From a virus, in IMG/VR virus record IMGVR_UViG_3300031576_000134, positions 1-41,863 of that record: 41,863 nt of DNA. The stretch is one strand, 5' to 3'. Positions 7,929 through 15,907 of the stretch are shown piece by piece. Positions within the stretch are counted from its first letter, which is position 1. Every line of letters begins with the position of its first letter. The translations under genes were made by a program, and so were the position numbers. The notes below the pieces were generated by a model. It worked only from the letters and a program-made list of their open reading frames with translations, did no database searches and had not been told where the DNA came from.

Positions 7929-8419
7929 TGGGAACTCCTGCACGTGCGCTTATCCTCGACAACATCAAGACCACTCTTGCTGTAATTTCAATTGCAGGTG
8001 GATACAAGACCACTGTCACCAAGGTGGAACGCTACCTTCGCGACTGGGCTGATGTCGATCCGACCGAAATGCCGTGGATCGGGTTCTTCCCAGGAGCGGA
8101 GAGGCCCCAGCATCAGCCAGGCGAGATGCTGCGCATGGTCATGCCGATCATCGTCGTCGCTCATATCGAGACCGTCGTCGACGAAGATCTTGAGGTAGCG
8201 CATCGTGACCGAACGACGAAGATCTCAAATCTGGTCGACGACATCGTTGCGGCTCTGATGGTTGACATCCGTCGTGACTCGAACGCCTCGAGCACACGGT
8301 ATATCGCACCATCTCAAACGGACGAAGGTGTGCCTGATTACGTCAGCGATCGTGGCGGCGTGGTCTCTGCACAGATGAATTTCGAGATCGTCTACTTCCG
8401 GACGACAGGGAGAAGCTAG
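7928..8419 (+). CDS. probable tail terminator protein
   Basis: The 163-residue product sits between the neck gene and the tail tube gene, where siphophages carry the tail terminator. Its fold pattern, a leading helix, PWIGFFPGAE, then MVMPIIVVAHIE and a closing beta strand VVSAQMNFEIVYF, suits the gpU-like terminator family (alternating strands with a helix pair of about 140 residues). A near-perfect motif copy, GTAATTTCAATTGC, lies at 7982-7995. Translation is coupled to the upstream gene. Assignment is by order, length and strand pattern. Confidence 0.5.
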   Translation: MGTPARALILDNIKTTLAVISIAGGYKTTVTKVERYLRDWADVDPTEMPWIGFFPGAERPQHQPGEMLRMVMPIIVVAHIETVVDEDLEVAHRDRTTKISNLVDDIVAALMVDIRRDSNASSTRYIAPSQTDEGVPDYVSDRGGVVSAQMNFEIVYFRTTGRS

Positions 8420-8422
8420 AAT

Positions 8423-9601
8423 ATGGGAATCGCAGTACCTGACGCCCTCGGACGTGAACGACGCATGGCAGCGACGGCGGAAGTCACGTACGGGACTTTC
8501 GTGAAGCCGGCAACGACTTCGATGATGAAGGCGTTGATGAGCAAGTTCTCGTACAAGCAGGGTCGCAAGACTCGCGAGGACGCACGGCAGACACGCTCGC
8601 CGCAGCAGCGGATCACCGGCAAGAAGGAGTGCACCTGGTCGTCGGAGCACTACATCGCTCCGCGTGCAGCAGGCACGGCTCCCGACGTCGGTCCGATGCT
8701 CAAGCACGCGCTCGGCGTCGAGACGGTCAACGCGAGCACCAGCGTGGTCTACACACTGACGCGCACGCAAGGTCTCCAGGGTTCACTGAGCCTCGCGCAC
8801 GAGTTCTCCGAAGTCGTGATGGAGGCGCTCAAGGGAGCGTGGGTCCAGACCGTCAAGATCTCGATCTCCGGAGGCAACGAGCCTCGGATCTCGTTCGAGG
8901 GAGGCGCAGCCGACCACGTCCAGACCGGCTACTCGACTGCGGCGTCGATCAGCAACTCGAACACGGTCGTCGTCACCGCTGCTGACCAGGACCTGTTCGA
9001 GGTCGATTCCATCGTGGCGGTTGGTGCGCAGACCGATCGCAAGGTGACGGCGAAGACCGCGAACTCGCTCACGGTCGATGGTGCTGCGATCACCGCGACC
9101 ACACCGGTCGTGAAGCCGTGGATTCCGGCCGACACCTACGCGCTCGACGACTCCGGGAATACCGGTGGTGACGCGCTTGCCGAGATCGATGGGACGCTGA
9201 CGCTCACGGACTCCGGCAGCATCATCGCGGAGACAACGCCGAAGATCACGGCATTCGAGCTGAACATCACCAACAACTTCAAGCCCATCAACAATGAGGC
9301 CTTCCAGGACAAGGTCACCGACATCATCGAGGGCTATCGCTCAATCACCGGTTCGATCACCATCCGCGCTCGACGCGACTGGATCAAGCTCTGGGCGAGC
9401 AGGAAGCGCTTCGTGACGACGGACTTGTTCGTTCGCGTCGGACCGGCGTCGGGTCGTCGCATGGAGATCGACCTCAACCAGATCGAGATCGAGTTCGGCG
9501 ATCTCGACATCCCGCAGGAAGAGGAAGGGCTCTTCACTCTGCCGTTCCTCGCACTCGGCACGCTCGCGGGCGAGGACGAGTGCACGATCAGCTTCAAGTA
9601 A
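8423..9601 (+). CDS. major tail tube protein
   Basis: The 392-residue protein is the best tail tube candidate. The first 170 residues have the tube-protein look (AATAEVTYGTFVKP opening, ITGKKECTWSSEHYIAP, SLSLAHEF), a middle insertion of about 110 residues is Thr/Ala/Val rich and resembles an Ig-like outer domain, and the C-terminal part (ELNITNNFKPI, GYRSITGSITIRARRDW) returns to tube-like strands. It precedes the tail chaperone frameshift pair and the tape measure, as in nearly all siphophages. Downstream lies a structured leader that would limit read-through to the chaperones. AGGGAG stands about 11 nt before the ATG. Confidence 0.75.
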   Translation: MGIAVPDALGRERRMAATAEVTYGTFVKPATTSMMKALMSKFSYKQGRKTREDARQTRSPQQRITGKKECTWSSEHYIAPRAAGTAPDVGPMLKHALGVETVNASTSVVYTLTRTQGLQGSLSLAHEFSEVVMEALKGAWVQTVKISISGGNEPRISFEGGAADHVQTGYSTAASISNSNTVVVTAADQDLFEVDSIVAVGAQTDRKVTAKTANSLTVDGAAITATTPVVKPWIPADTYALDDSGNTGGDALAEIDGTLTLTDSGSIIAETTPKITAFELNITNNFKPINNEAFQDKVTDIIEGYRSITGSITIRARRDWIKLWASRKRFVTTDLFVRVGPASGRRMEIDLNQIEIEFGDLDIPQEEEGLFTLPFLALGTLAGEDECTISFK

Positions 9602-9608
9602 CAGCGAC

Positions 9609-9686
9609 CTCCTCCAGAGGCGGATGCGTCGGGCGACCGGGGCGATAACATCCGTGGGCAACCGGTCGCACTATTCTCTGGAGGAG
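9609..9686 (+). ncRNA. structured leader with pseudoknot and buried ribosome site
   Basis: Outer arms CTCCTCCAGA (9609-9618) and TCTGGAGGAG (9677-9686) are identical to those at 6159-6198 and again contain the Shine-Dalgarno sequence of the next gene (ATG 9695). Inside, CGGATG (9621-9626) pairs with CATCCG (9649-9654), and GCGACCGG (9633-9640) pairs with CCGGTCGC (9662-9669). These two perfect stems interleave, giving an H-type pseudoknot enclosed by the outer stem. It fills almost the whole gap between the tail tube and chaperone genes. Confidence 0.65.
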
Positions 9687-9694
9687 AACAGATC

Positions 9695-10132
9695 ATGGGT
9701 CGAGTAGCTCAAGTCATCAAGAAGAGGGAAGATGGGGAGTGGTATCGCCCGGACATCGGCGATAACCGCTCAGATCCGGAACCCTTCCGCGTCCGCCTGC
9801 TGCCGATGTCGGCGACGGATTTCAAGAAGTATCAGGAGAGTTCCGGCAATTTCACCGGAGGCAAGGTCAACTTCAACCGTCGCGCGTGGGAGATGTCGGA
9901 TCGCATCATCAGCGAGCGCGTGCTCGAAGTCGAGAACTATGCGGTACGCGACCCGGACACCGAGGTCGTCGTCTCGCCGAAGAACGGGCGGCAGCTCGTC
10001 GAGGCCTTGGCGAAGGCCGACCCGGTCGAGCGCGAGTCCGTCACCGACGACATCGTCGAGGCGCTGAAGGACAGCAGCAAGCTCCGCGATGGCCTCGTGG
10101 GAAACTCGAACTCGCGACCCGATTCGCCCTGA
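9695..10132 (+). CDS. tail assembly chaperone (gpG-like)
   Basis: The 145-residue product occupies the place of lambda gpG, between tail tube and tape measure. It has no close motif I recognise but is small, acidic-basic mixed and helical at the end, as usual. Its reading frame holds a canonical slippery heptamer GGGAAAC at 10099-10105 in the phase G GGA AAC, 27 bases before its TGA, and the -1 frame from there stays open to 10485. Most ribosomes should make this short form, which binds the tape measure during tail assembly. Its ribosome site is inside the structured leader at 9609-9686. Confidence 0.8.
   Translation: MGRVAQVIKKREDGEWYRPDIGDNRSDPEPFRVRLLPMSATDFKKYQESSGNFTGGKVNFNRRAWEMSDRIISERVLEVENYAVRDPDTEVVVSPKNGRQLVEALAKADPVERESVTDDIVEALKDSSKLRDGLVGNSNSRPDSP
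10099..10105 (+). promoter_or_regulatory. -1 programmed ribosomal frameshift site GGGAAAC
   Basis: GGGAAAC fits the X-XXY-YYZ rule in the zero frame of the chaperone gene (codons GGA AAC). After a one-base backward slip the codons become GGG AAA CTC GAA, which continue into the open frame ending at 10485. Confidence 0.85.
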
Positions 10133-10485
10133 GCGGTGATCGCGAGACGTGGTCCTGGGGATGCTCCGAATGCAAGGGCGACTCGAGCGGAGATGCGAAA
10201 CGTCGCGCTCGAGGATGCGAATCGGATGCGAACCTCGGATTCCTGTGGGCACAGCAACTGAAGCGGTGCCCATGGTCCGTCATCGAGGAGGAGGCATGGA
10301 TGCTCTTCCGATGGTGGGATCACTGGAAGATGTTCGGGATGCTGCCGTACGGGAGCGACTCGCTCGGCGAGGAGCCGTACTTCGTATTCCAGGCATTCGA
10401 GGTATGCGAGCGAGTTAGCCGAGAGGTAGAATCGAAGCGTCCACCTCCGATGATTGTGCTCAAGCAAGAGCAGAAGGGAAAGTAG
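10105..10485 (+). CDS. tail assembly chaperone, frameshift extension (gpT-like)
   Basis: This is the -1 frame part of the chaperone fusion (9695-10105 then 10105-10485), adding about 126 residues to the first 137 for a product of about 263. It has no start of its own with a ribosome site. It contains WSWGCSECKGD, ARGCESDANLGFLWAQQLKRC and a Trp-rich stretch around WMLFRWWDHWKMF. Minor amounts of the gpGT-like fusion are needed to link the tape measure to tube subunits in siphophages. The end lies 7 bases before the tape measure ATG. Confidence 0.8.
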   Translation, partial: LELATRFALSGDRETWSWGCSECKGDSSGDAKRRARGCESDANLGFLWAQQLKRCPWSVIEEEAWMLFRWWDHWKMFGMLPYGSDSLGEEPYFVFQAFEVCERVSREVESKRPPPMIVLKQEQKGK

Positions 10486-10492
10486 AACTCCG

Positions 10493-12214
10493 ATGGCTCG
10501 CGAAGTCCTGGTCGGCATCGTCGTTGCGGCGAAGGACTTCGCGAGCGGAGTCTTGGGTAAGATCCAAGGTGCAGGCAAGGCTACCGATAAGGGTGTTGCT
10601 GGTCTCGCATCCGGAATGCAGAAGTCATTCAAGATGATGGGTGCTGCTGCGGTCGGTCTAAACCAGGGACTCGAACTCCTGAAGAAGGGAGTGCACCTCG
10701 TTCAGGCGACGATCGGTCAGGCTGTCGTGAAGTCGCTGGAATATCGAGCAGCGAACGACGCCGGTCGGAAGGAAGTCGAGTCATTCGGTCGGAGCCTCGA
10801 CCAGATGCATGGACGTCTCGGCGACCAGCTGATGCCACTGATCACCGGCGTCACGTCGTCGATGAAGCCAATGCTCGCGCAGTTCGAGAAATGGCTAAAG
10901 GCCAACGAGAAGCTCATCCAGACTCGCATCATCGAGTGGGCGGAGAGACTCGCGAAGGGTCTCGTCAGCGGCGTGGCCTTCGCAGTGTCGACGGTCGTGA
11001 AAGCATGGCACGGCTGGCAGATGATCATCGAGACCGTAACCGCTGTCGCCAATAAGGGCTTCGCTCTGGTGCTCGACGGAGCGACCTCAGTCCTCGAGGG
11101 AATGGAGAAGATTGCCGAGTGGTCCGGCGCTACCGACGTCGCGAAATCTATCGGAGAGGTTCGCGCGACGCTGAGCTTGATGTCGAAGGACGCTGACGCG
11201 ATCGGTGACGAGGCTCTTGCACGCGCAGCACGCGAAGTCAACGCGATGGATGAGAACGTCGCAGCAATCAACCGAGTCCGAGATGCTTTCCATGAGGGTA
11301 TCGGCAAAATCGCAGTGAACGCCCTGAAGAAGGTCGACGTCGCTGTCCAGCATTCGTCGCAGTACGAGCACGATCTCGCTGCTGCTTGGCGTGCTCGGTT
11401 GAATGAGACGCGGAACTACGCGCTGGCCGCACGCAGCGCACTGCAGTCGATGACCGACGACCAACTCGAATACCAGGTAGCACTCGACAAGAAGAGGCAG
11501 GAGGACTTCGAGCGCTGGAAAGAATACCAGATGCAGCGAGTCGATGCGAACCGCGCAGCGAACGAGGAGATGCTCGCGAGTGTGCAGGGATGGGCCGGTC
11601 AGGCTTTCGACGCATTCAGGAGCGCGTTCGGTCAGGTCGGCGACATCATCAACGGCGAGGTCTATACCGCACTCGATGCGATGGGTGACGCAATCACAAG
11701 CATTGGCAAGATGATCCTCGACGAAGCTGCGAAGTTCGCTATCGCCAAAGGTATCGAGATGCTGTGGACCAAAATCGCAGCGTCGGCTTCGATTCAGGCA
11801 CACGCAGCGCAAGCTGCCGCAGCAGCCTTCGCGTCGATCTCGGCAATTCCGATCATCGGTCCAGGGTTGGCTCCGGCCGCTGCCGCCCAGGCGTACGCAG
11901 CGACTTTGGCCTTCGAGGGAGGTCTCGCGTTCGCTGAAGGTGGCCTCGTCCCTGGGCGCAAGGGGCAAGCCCAGCCAGCTACCGTCCACGGCGGTGAACT
12001 TATCATCCCGGAGCCTATGGTAACCTCCCTCCTGGAGGGTCGCTCTGCGCCTCAAGGGGGGTCACGTGCGGCTCCGGCCGGAGGCCCGAGCGGAGGTGGC
12101 GTGACCCTCCAGCTAGGCACGTTGGGACTCCCAGGACGGGCGGAGGCAGCACGGTGGATTCGGGATGTGTTCGCTCCGGTCTGGCGTGATGGCCAGAAGA
12201 ATGGCTGGTGGTAG
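10493..12214 (+). CDS. tape measure protein
   Basis: The 573-residue protein directly follows the chaperone pair. It is alpha-helical, with Ala-rich and Gly-rich stretches: residues 30-70 (GVAGLASGMQKSFKMMGAAA), a hydrophobic helix near 155-170 (GLVSGVAFAVSTVVKAWHG), a coiled-coil part around 280-360, and a hydrophobic segment at about 455-500 (AAAAFASISAIPIIGPGLAP). The C-terminal FAEGGLVPGR and GGELIIPE motifs are typical of tape measure proteins. Such proteins set tail length and help DNA pass the envelope. With about 0.15 nm per residue the tail would be near 80-90 nm, short for a siphophage. I chose ATG 10493 (MAREVLVG), since upstream in-frame codons overlap the chaperone. Confidence 0.8.
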   Translation: MAREVLVGIVVAAKDFASGVLGKIQGAGKATDKGVAGLASGMQKSFKMMGAAAVGLNQGLELLKKGVHLVQATIGQAVVKSLEYRAANDAGRKEVESFGRSLDQMHGRLGDQLMPLITGVTSSMKPMLAQFEKWLKANEKLIQTRIIEWAERLAKGLVSGVAFAVSTVVKAWHGWQMIIETVTAVANKGFALVLDGATSVLEGMEKIAEWSGATDVAKSIGEVRATLSLMSKDADAIGDEALARAAREVNAMDENVAAINRVRDAFHEGIGKIAVNALKKVDVAVQHSSQYEHDLAAAWRARLNETRNYALAARSALQSMTDDQLEYQVALDKKRQEDFERWKEYQMQRVDANRAANEEMLASVQGWAGQAFDAFRSAFGQVGDIINGEVYTALDAMGDAITSIGKMILDEAAKFAIAKGIEMLWTKIAASASIQAHAAQAAAAAFASISAIPIIGPGLAPAAAAQAYAATLAFEGGLAFAEGGLVPGRKGQAQPATVHGGELIIPEPMVTSLLEGRSAPQGGSRAAPAGGPSGGGVTLQLGTLGLPGRAEAARWIRDVFAPVWRDGQKNGWW

Positions 12215-12217
12215 GCA

Positions 12218-13168
12218 ATGGCCTGGTCATTCTCGAGCATCTCTGCCGCGGATCTGGCTTATCTGGCAGCGAACCGTCCGCTCGCAATTACCACGCAGGC
12301 TGTCGGTCCGTTCAGCGCCGTCGCACCTTATCAGTGGTCGATTGTCGCTGGCAGCTTCGCCGACGCAGATGTCAGCGACCCCGACTGGCCGACTCGACGC
12401 CTGAGCGACGGTCACGGCTATCTGCCGAGCAAGCCGAGCGCGAGCCTCTCTGGAATGTTCCGCGCCTGGGCAATGGTTCAGTGCAATACGAGCAAGCCGT
12501 TCGACTGCGCTGTTATCCTCGGCCACAATTTCGGTAGCCTCTGTGCAGCAGGCGTCCTTGTTACGCTCGAGGTTGCAGATAACGACACCTTCAGCACGAA
12601 CCTGTCGAAGGTCTATCAGTGGGGAAGCATCGGCGACTATATCACGACCAATCGTCGGTTGGTCTCGACATCGCTCGTGCCTCTTGGCGAATCCGGATCG
12701 AAGCTGCTGTCCGGCGTCGCGTACGCGCGTGTGAAGGTGCAGACATCTGACTCGTCGGATTTCCTCGAGCTTCCTCGGATCGGTGAGATCATCCTCGGTC
12801 GACGACGCCAGCTGCCGTTCGCCGGCCTGCACCCATACAACTACCGATCGATCCGCAGCACCGCGTTCGACTTCACGAGCAAGGGTGGAGTCACTACGCG
12901 CTATCCTGCTGCGCGAGGACAGAGCTACTTCAACCATCGGTTCAATCCTGCGTCTGCGTCGGACATTGCAATCTTCGATTCCATCTTCTCGGACTGCAGT
13001 CAGGGACAGCAGCCAATTGTGTGGATCGAGAAGCCGACTGCTGAGCCAACCGTCGCTCTGCATGGATTCATCGGCACGACGAAAGATAAGGTGCTCGTCG
13101 ACGCGTACGAGACTGAGTATCGTATCGACTTCGACGAGAATTCCCCATTCTACGAGACCGAGGTCTGA
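12218..13168 (+). CDS. distal tail or minor tail protein
   Basis: The 316-residue protein begins MAWSFSSISAADLAYLAANRPLA and is mostly beta-structured with scattered aromatic residues. It contains DCAVILGHNFGS and KDKVLVDAYETEYRIDFDE-type ends. It is placed between the tape measure and the large hub protein, where siphophages have the distal tail (Dit-like) protein. I do not recognise specific Dit motifs, so the role rests on order and size. It overlaps neither neighbour but lies 3 bases after the tape measure and directly before the hub gene (stop 13166-13168, GTG 13169). Confidence 0.55.
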   Translation: MAWSFSSISAADLAYLAANRPLAITTQAVGPFSAVAPYQWSIVAGSFADADVSDPDWPTRRLSDGHGYLPSKPSASLSGMFRAWAMVQCNTSKPFDCAVILGHNFGSLCAAGVLVTLEVADNDTFSTNLSKVYQWGSIGDYITTNRRLVSTSLVPLGESGSKLLSGVAYARVKVQTSDSSDFLELPRIGEIILGRRRQLPFAGLHPYNYRSIRSTAFDFTSKGGVTTRYPAARGQSYFNHRFNPASASDIAIFDSIFSDCSQGQQPIVWIEKPTAEPTVALHGFIGTTKDKVLVDAYETEYRIDFDENSPFYETEV

Positions 13169-15898
13169 GTGCTGAATCTGAGCACCAAATGGAAGGCAGC
13201 GATGGAGCGGTCTTCCGTGCCTCCGATCTATATCGTCCGCTTTGAGCCGAGCGGACCGACGGGGAAGGTGTTCTCTTACGTCACCGGTGAGGAAGTCCGG
13301 TTCGGTCTATCACCGTCGGTGTCGACCGTGTCGCCGATCGCGACGAAGGTGAATCCATATACGCGCGAGTGGTCGGTCGGTGCTCTGCAGCTGGACTTCA
13401 AAGATGATGGCGCAATTCGCGATCTGCTCATCTACCGATTCAAGGGAATGCAGGTTCGCATCCTCTTCGGGACCGATGGACTCGACGAGAGCGACTTCGT
13501 CCAGCGATTCGTAGGCTTCGTCGACGAACTCCAACCGCAACAGGGCGACGCGATCTCGGTGTCGCTCGCCGATGTCGGGTCTCTGCTGCGTGATCAGAAG
13601 GTCGTCGGCCAGTGGATCTCCGACCATCCGCTCAGCGTGGTGACCGACATCTATCGACTCGCTGGTATCGGCTTCGATCGATACGATGCCATGTCGCATC
13701 AGGCGTCGGTCTGGCCGAACATTGCGCACTATAACCTGAGCCGCTACGCGTCGCTGAACGCGGAAGATCTGCAGGACATGAAGGCCCTCGATCAGGGCCT
13801 GTCTGCGAAGGACGCAGTCGCCGAACTCGGCATGCTGATGGACGCATCGTTCCTTCCGCAGGAGGACGGCAAGGTCTATTGCAAGGTCTATAACAAGAAC
13901 GCTCCAGTCGTCAGACATTGGGGTCGCGATCAGATCCGCGACATGAAGCAGGAGAAGACCTGGGACGAGATCCACAACCGGGTGAAGCTCGAGTGGATGA
14001 AGGTCGGCGACACGTCGAAGTCGCTAGAACTGGAAGATCGTCTCGCGCAGCGCGCGTACGCACCGTTCGGAGCGTCGGCGCAGGTCTACGATGGGGACTC
14101 CGAGACTGAATGGCTGTGGCAGGCCACACGCCTCTATACCGGGATCGCGGCCTCCGGCGAGACATCGGTCACCATCGAGTATCCGTGCATTCGCGGCTTC
14201 GCCGGAGCGAACTTCGCACTCGGAGGTACGTTCGGCAACGCGACGGTGTCCGGACCTCTTGGTGTATTGTGGGGTGAGCGACCTGCGTACTTCCTCATCG
14301 ACGACGAGATCATACAGTTCGACGAGTTCACGTCGTATAGCCTCCGCCATGGAGTCATCAACCAGGGCAACCTCTCCGGCATCTGGAAGGGGACTTATCG
14401 GATAGCGCAGCGCGGCGTGCTCGGCACGACGCCAGCAATCCACTCAGCTCGGAGCATGGTCTACGACGTAACCATGCCTCTGAACATGCTACGCAATCGG
14501 CTCGACCGATTCGCGTACGGCATTCCGGTTATATCGGTGACGGTGCCGATCTCCGAGTTCGGAGTGCAGCTCCTCGACTTCGTGACGGTCGAGGACGACG
14601 TGTTCGCGCATTATAACGTCTATGCTCGAGGCGTCGACGCGACTGCGGCCTGGGAAGTTATCGGCAAGGAAGATACGCACGGCACCGACGGGTCGCACCA
14701 CATCAAATTCACGCTCGCGTTCGTGCGCGGCCTATTCCAGAAGCCGAAGAGCCCACTCATCAACATCAACATCCCGAACGACGATAAGCCGTTCACTGGG
14801 TGGAAGCCGCAGGCTACTGCAACCGAAGTCAACGGACTCACACAGCATAAGGTCAGCGGAGGCACGCTCACCAACCAGAGCGGTCTGACCGCGACGATGT
14901 CGCAGACGATCGTCGCCGGTGACGGCTACTACGCGAAGAAGCCCGCGACCGAGATGGTCTATCCGGCAAACAGCGACATCTGGGTGTCATGGGATACCTT
15001 CATCTCCGAGTGGGTGCTCGACGACGTCGCGAACGGCGCAGATAAGCCTGAGATGTCGATCTCGCAAGTTCCCATGCTGAAGATCGTCACCGATGGCACC
15101 TCCATCGTGTCGACGATCGATCTCAGCGGTACGAAGGAACCACAGACCACGGTCGGTGCCGGAGCGAAGCTCATCAAGGCTCACTCCGAGTATGGGCAAT
15201 CCGCGAAGGTCGACACGACCGCGGCGGTTCGCACGACCGATAACTCCTGGACGACGCTGAAGGAGATCGAACTCGAAGACCAATACTCCTATATCGTGCG
15301 CGCGAACATCATCGGTCGCAAGCTCAGTGGCGGAGACCGATTCGCATTTACGGTGTCGGCAGCTGCCTATCGCCAGGGTCTCGGTGCTGCCTTGGTGGGA
15401 GCGTTCGAGACCGAGCTAGTGCGTCGATCTGATGCCAACGCCGATGCGCAGATAACAGTTAGCGGCAATAGCCTGCTAGTTCAGGTGAAGGGTCAGAGCG
15501 GTCACCAGAACTATTGGGTCGCGGACATCAGCTACCACGCTGTCAGCACCGCGGAGGGAGATGATGTGCCTCAGAAGATTCACCTAATCACGAATCCGGT
15601 CAGCATGACCGGAACCGTCGAGACGAAGATCGGCTCGGTACGCCTCGCCAGCGGTACGCTCAATATCCTGCGAGCGCTCGTCGGCTGCGAGAACTCGGTG
15701 CACGCAGCAACTATCCGATTGCGGAAGCAGAGCGACGGCACATCGCTGACGACGGTCGGCGGCACTGCTGGAGTTCTCCAGGAGCAAACCACCTCCACCA
15801 TGGCAGTCGCGACCGAGGCCTGGTACGACGTGTTTCTGGTCAGCGACAACGCGAGCGGTGTCGCTCTCTGCTCTGGCCTCTATATCGAGTACCTGTAA
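13169..15898 (+). CDS. large tail hub / baseplate protein
   Basis: The 909-residue protein starts at GTG 13169, the base after the previous stop. The N-terminal 540 residues have a tail-hub (Tal/gp44-like) character: MLNLSTKWKAAMERSS, REWSVGALQLDFKDDG, VRILFGTDG, a DAVAELGMLMDASFLPQEDG segment and GIPVISVTVPISEFGVQLLDFVTV. Residues after about 590 are Thr/Ser-rich beta sequence (three short jelly-roll-like units), as expected of an attached carbohydrate-binding or fibre-docking region. I infer that it forms the tail tip under the distal tail ring. It contains one exact GCAAGgtctATTGC site at 13869. Confidence 0.65.
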   Translation: MLNLSTKWKAAMERSSVPPIYIVRFEPSGPTGKVFSYVTGEEVRFGLSPSVSTVSPIATKVNPYTREWSVGALQLDFKDDGAIRDLLIYRFKGMQVRILFGTDGLDESDFVQRFVGFVDELQPQQGDAISVSLADVGSLLRDQKVVGQWISDHPLSVVTDIYRLAGIGFDRYDAMSHQASVWPNIAHYNLSRYASLNAEDLQDMKALDQGLSAKDAVAELGMLMDASFLPQEDGKVYCKVYNKNAPVVRHWGRDQIRDMKQEKTWDEIHNRVKLEWMKVGDTSKSLELEDRLAQRAYAPFGASAQVYDGDSETEWLWQATRLYTGIAASGETSVTIEYPCIRGFAGANFALGGTFGNATVSGPLGVLWGERPAYFLIDDEIIQFDEFTSYSLRHGVINQGNLSGIWKGTYRIAQRGVLGTTPAIHSARSMVYDVTMPLNMLRNRLDRFAYGIPVISVTVPISEFGVQLLDFVTVEDDVFAHYNVYARGVDATAAWEVIGKEDTHGTDGSHHIKFTLAFVRGLFQKPKSPLININIPNDDKPFTGWKPQATATEVNGLTQHKVSGGTLTNQSGLTATMSQTIVAGDGYYAKKPATEMVYPANSDIWVSWDTFISEWVLDDVANGADKPEMSISQVPMLKIVTDGTSIVSTIDLSGTKEPQTTVGAGAKLIKAHSEYGQSAKVDTTAAVRTTDNSWTTLKEIELEDQYSYIVRANIIGRKLSGGDRFAFTVSAAAYRQGLGAALVGAFETELVRRSDANADAQITVSGNSLLVQVKGQSGHQNYWVADISYHAVSTAEGDDVPQKIHLITNPVSMTGTVETKIGSVRLASGTLNILRALVGCENSVHAATIRLRKQSDGTSLTTVGGTAGVLQEQTTSTMAVATEAWYDVFLVSDNASGVALCSGLYIEYL

Positions 15899-15907
15899 GG
15901 AGTCATT

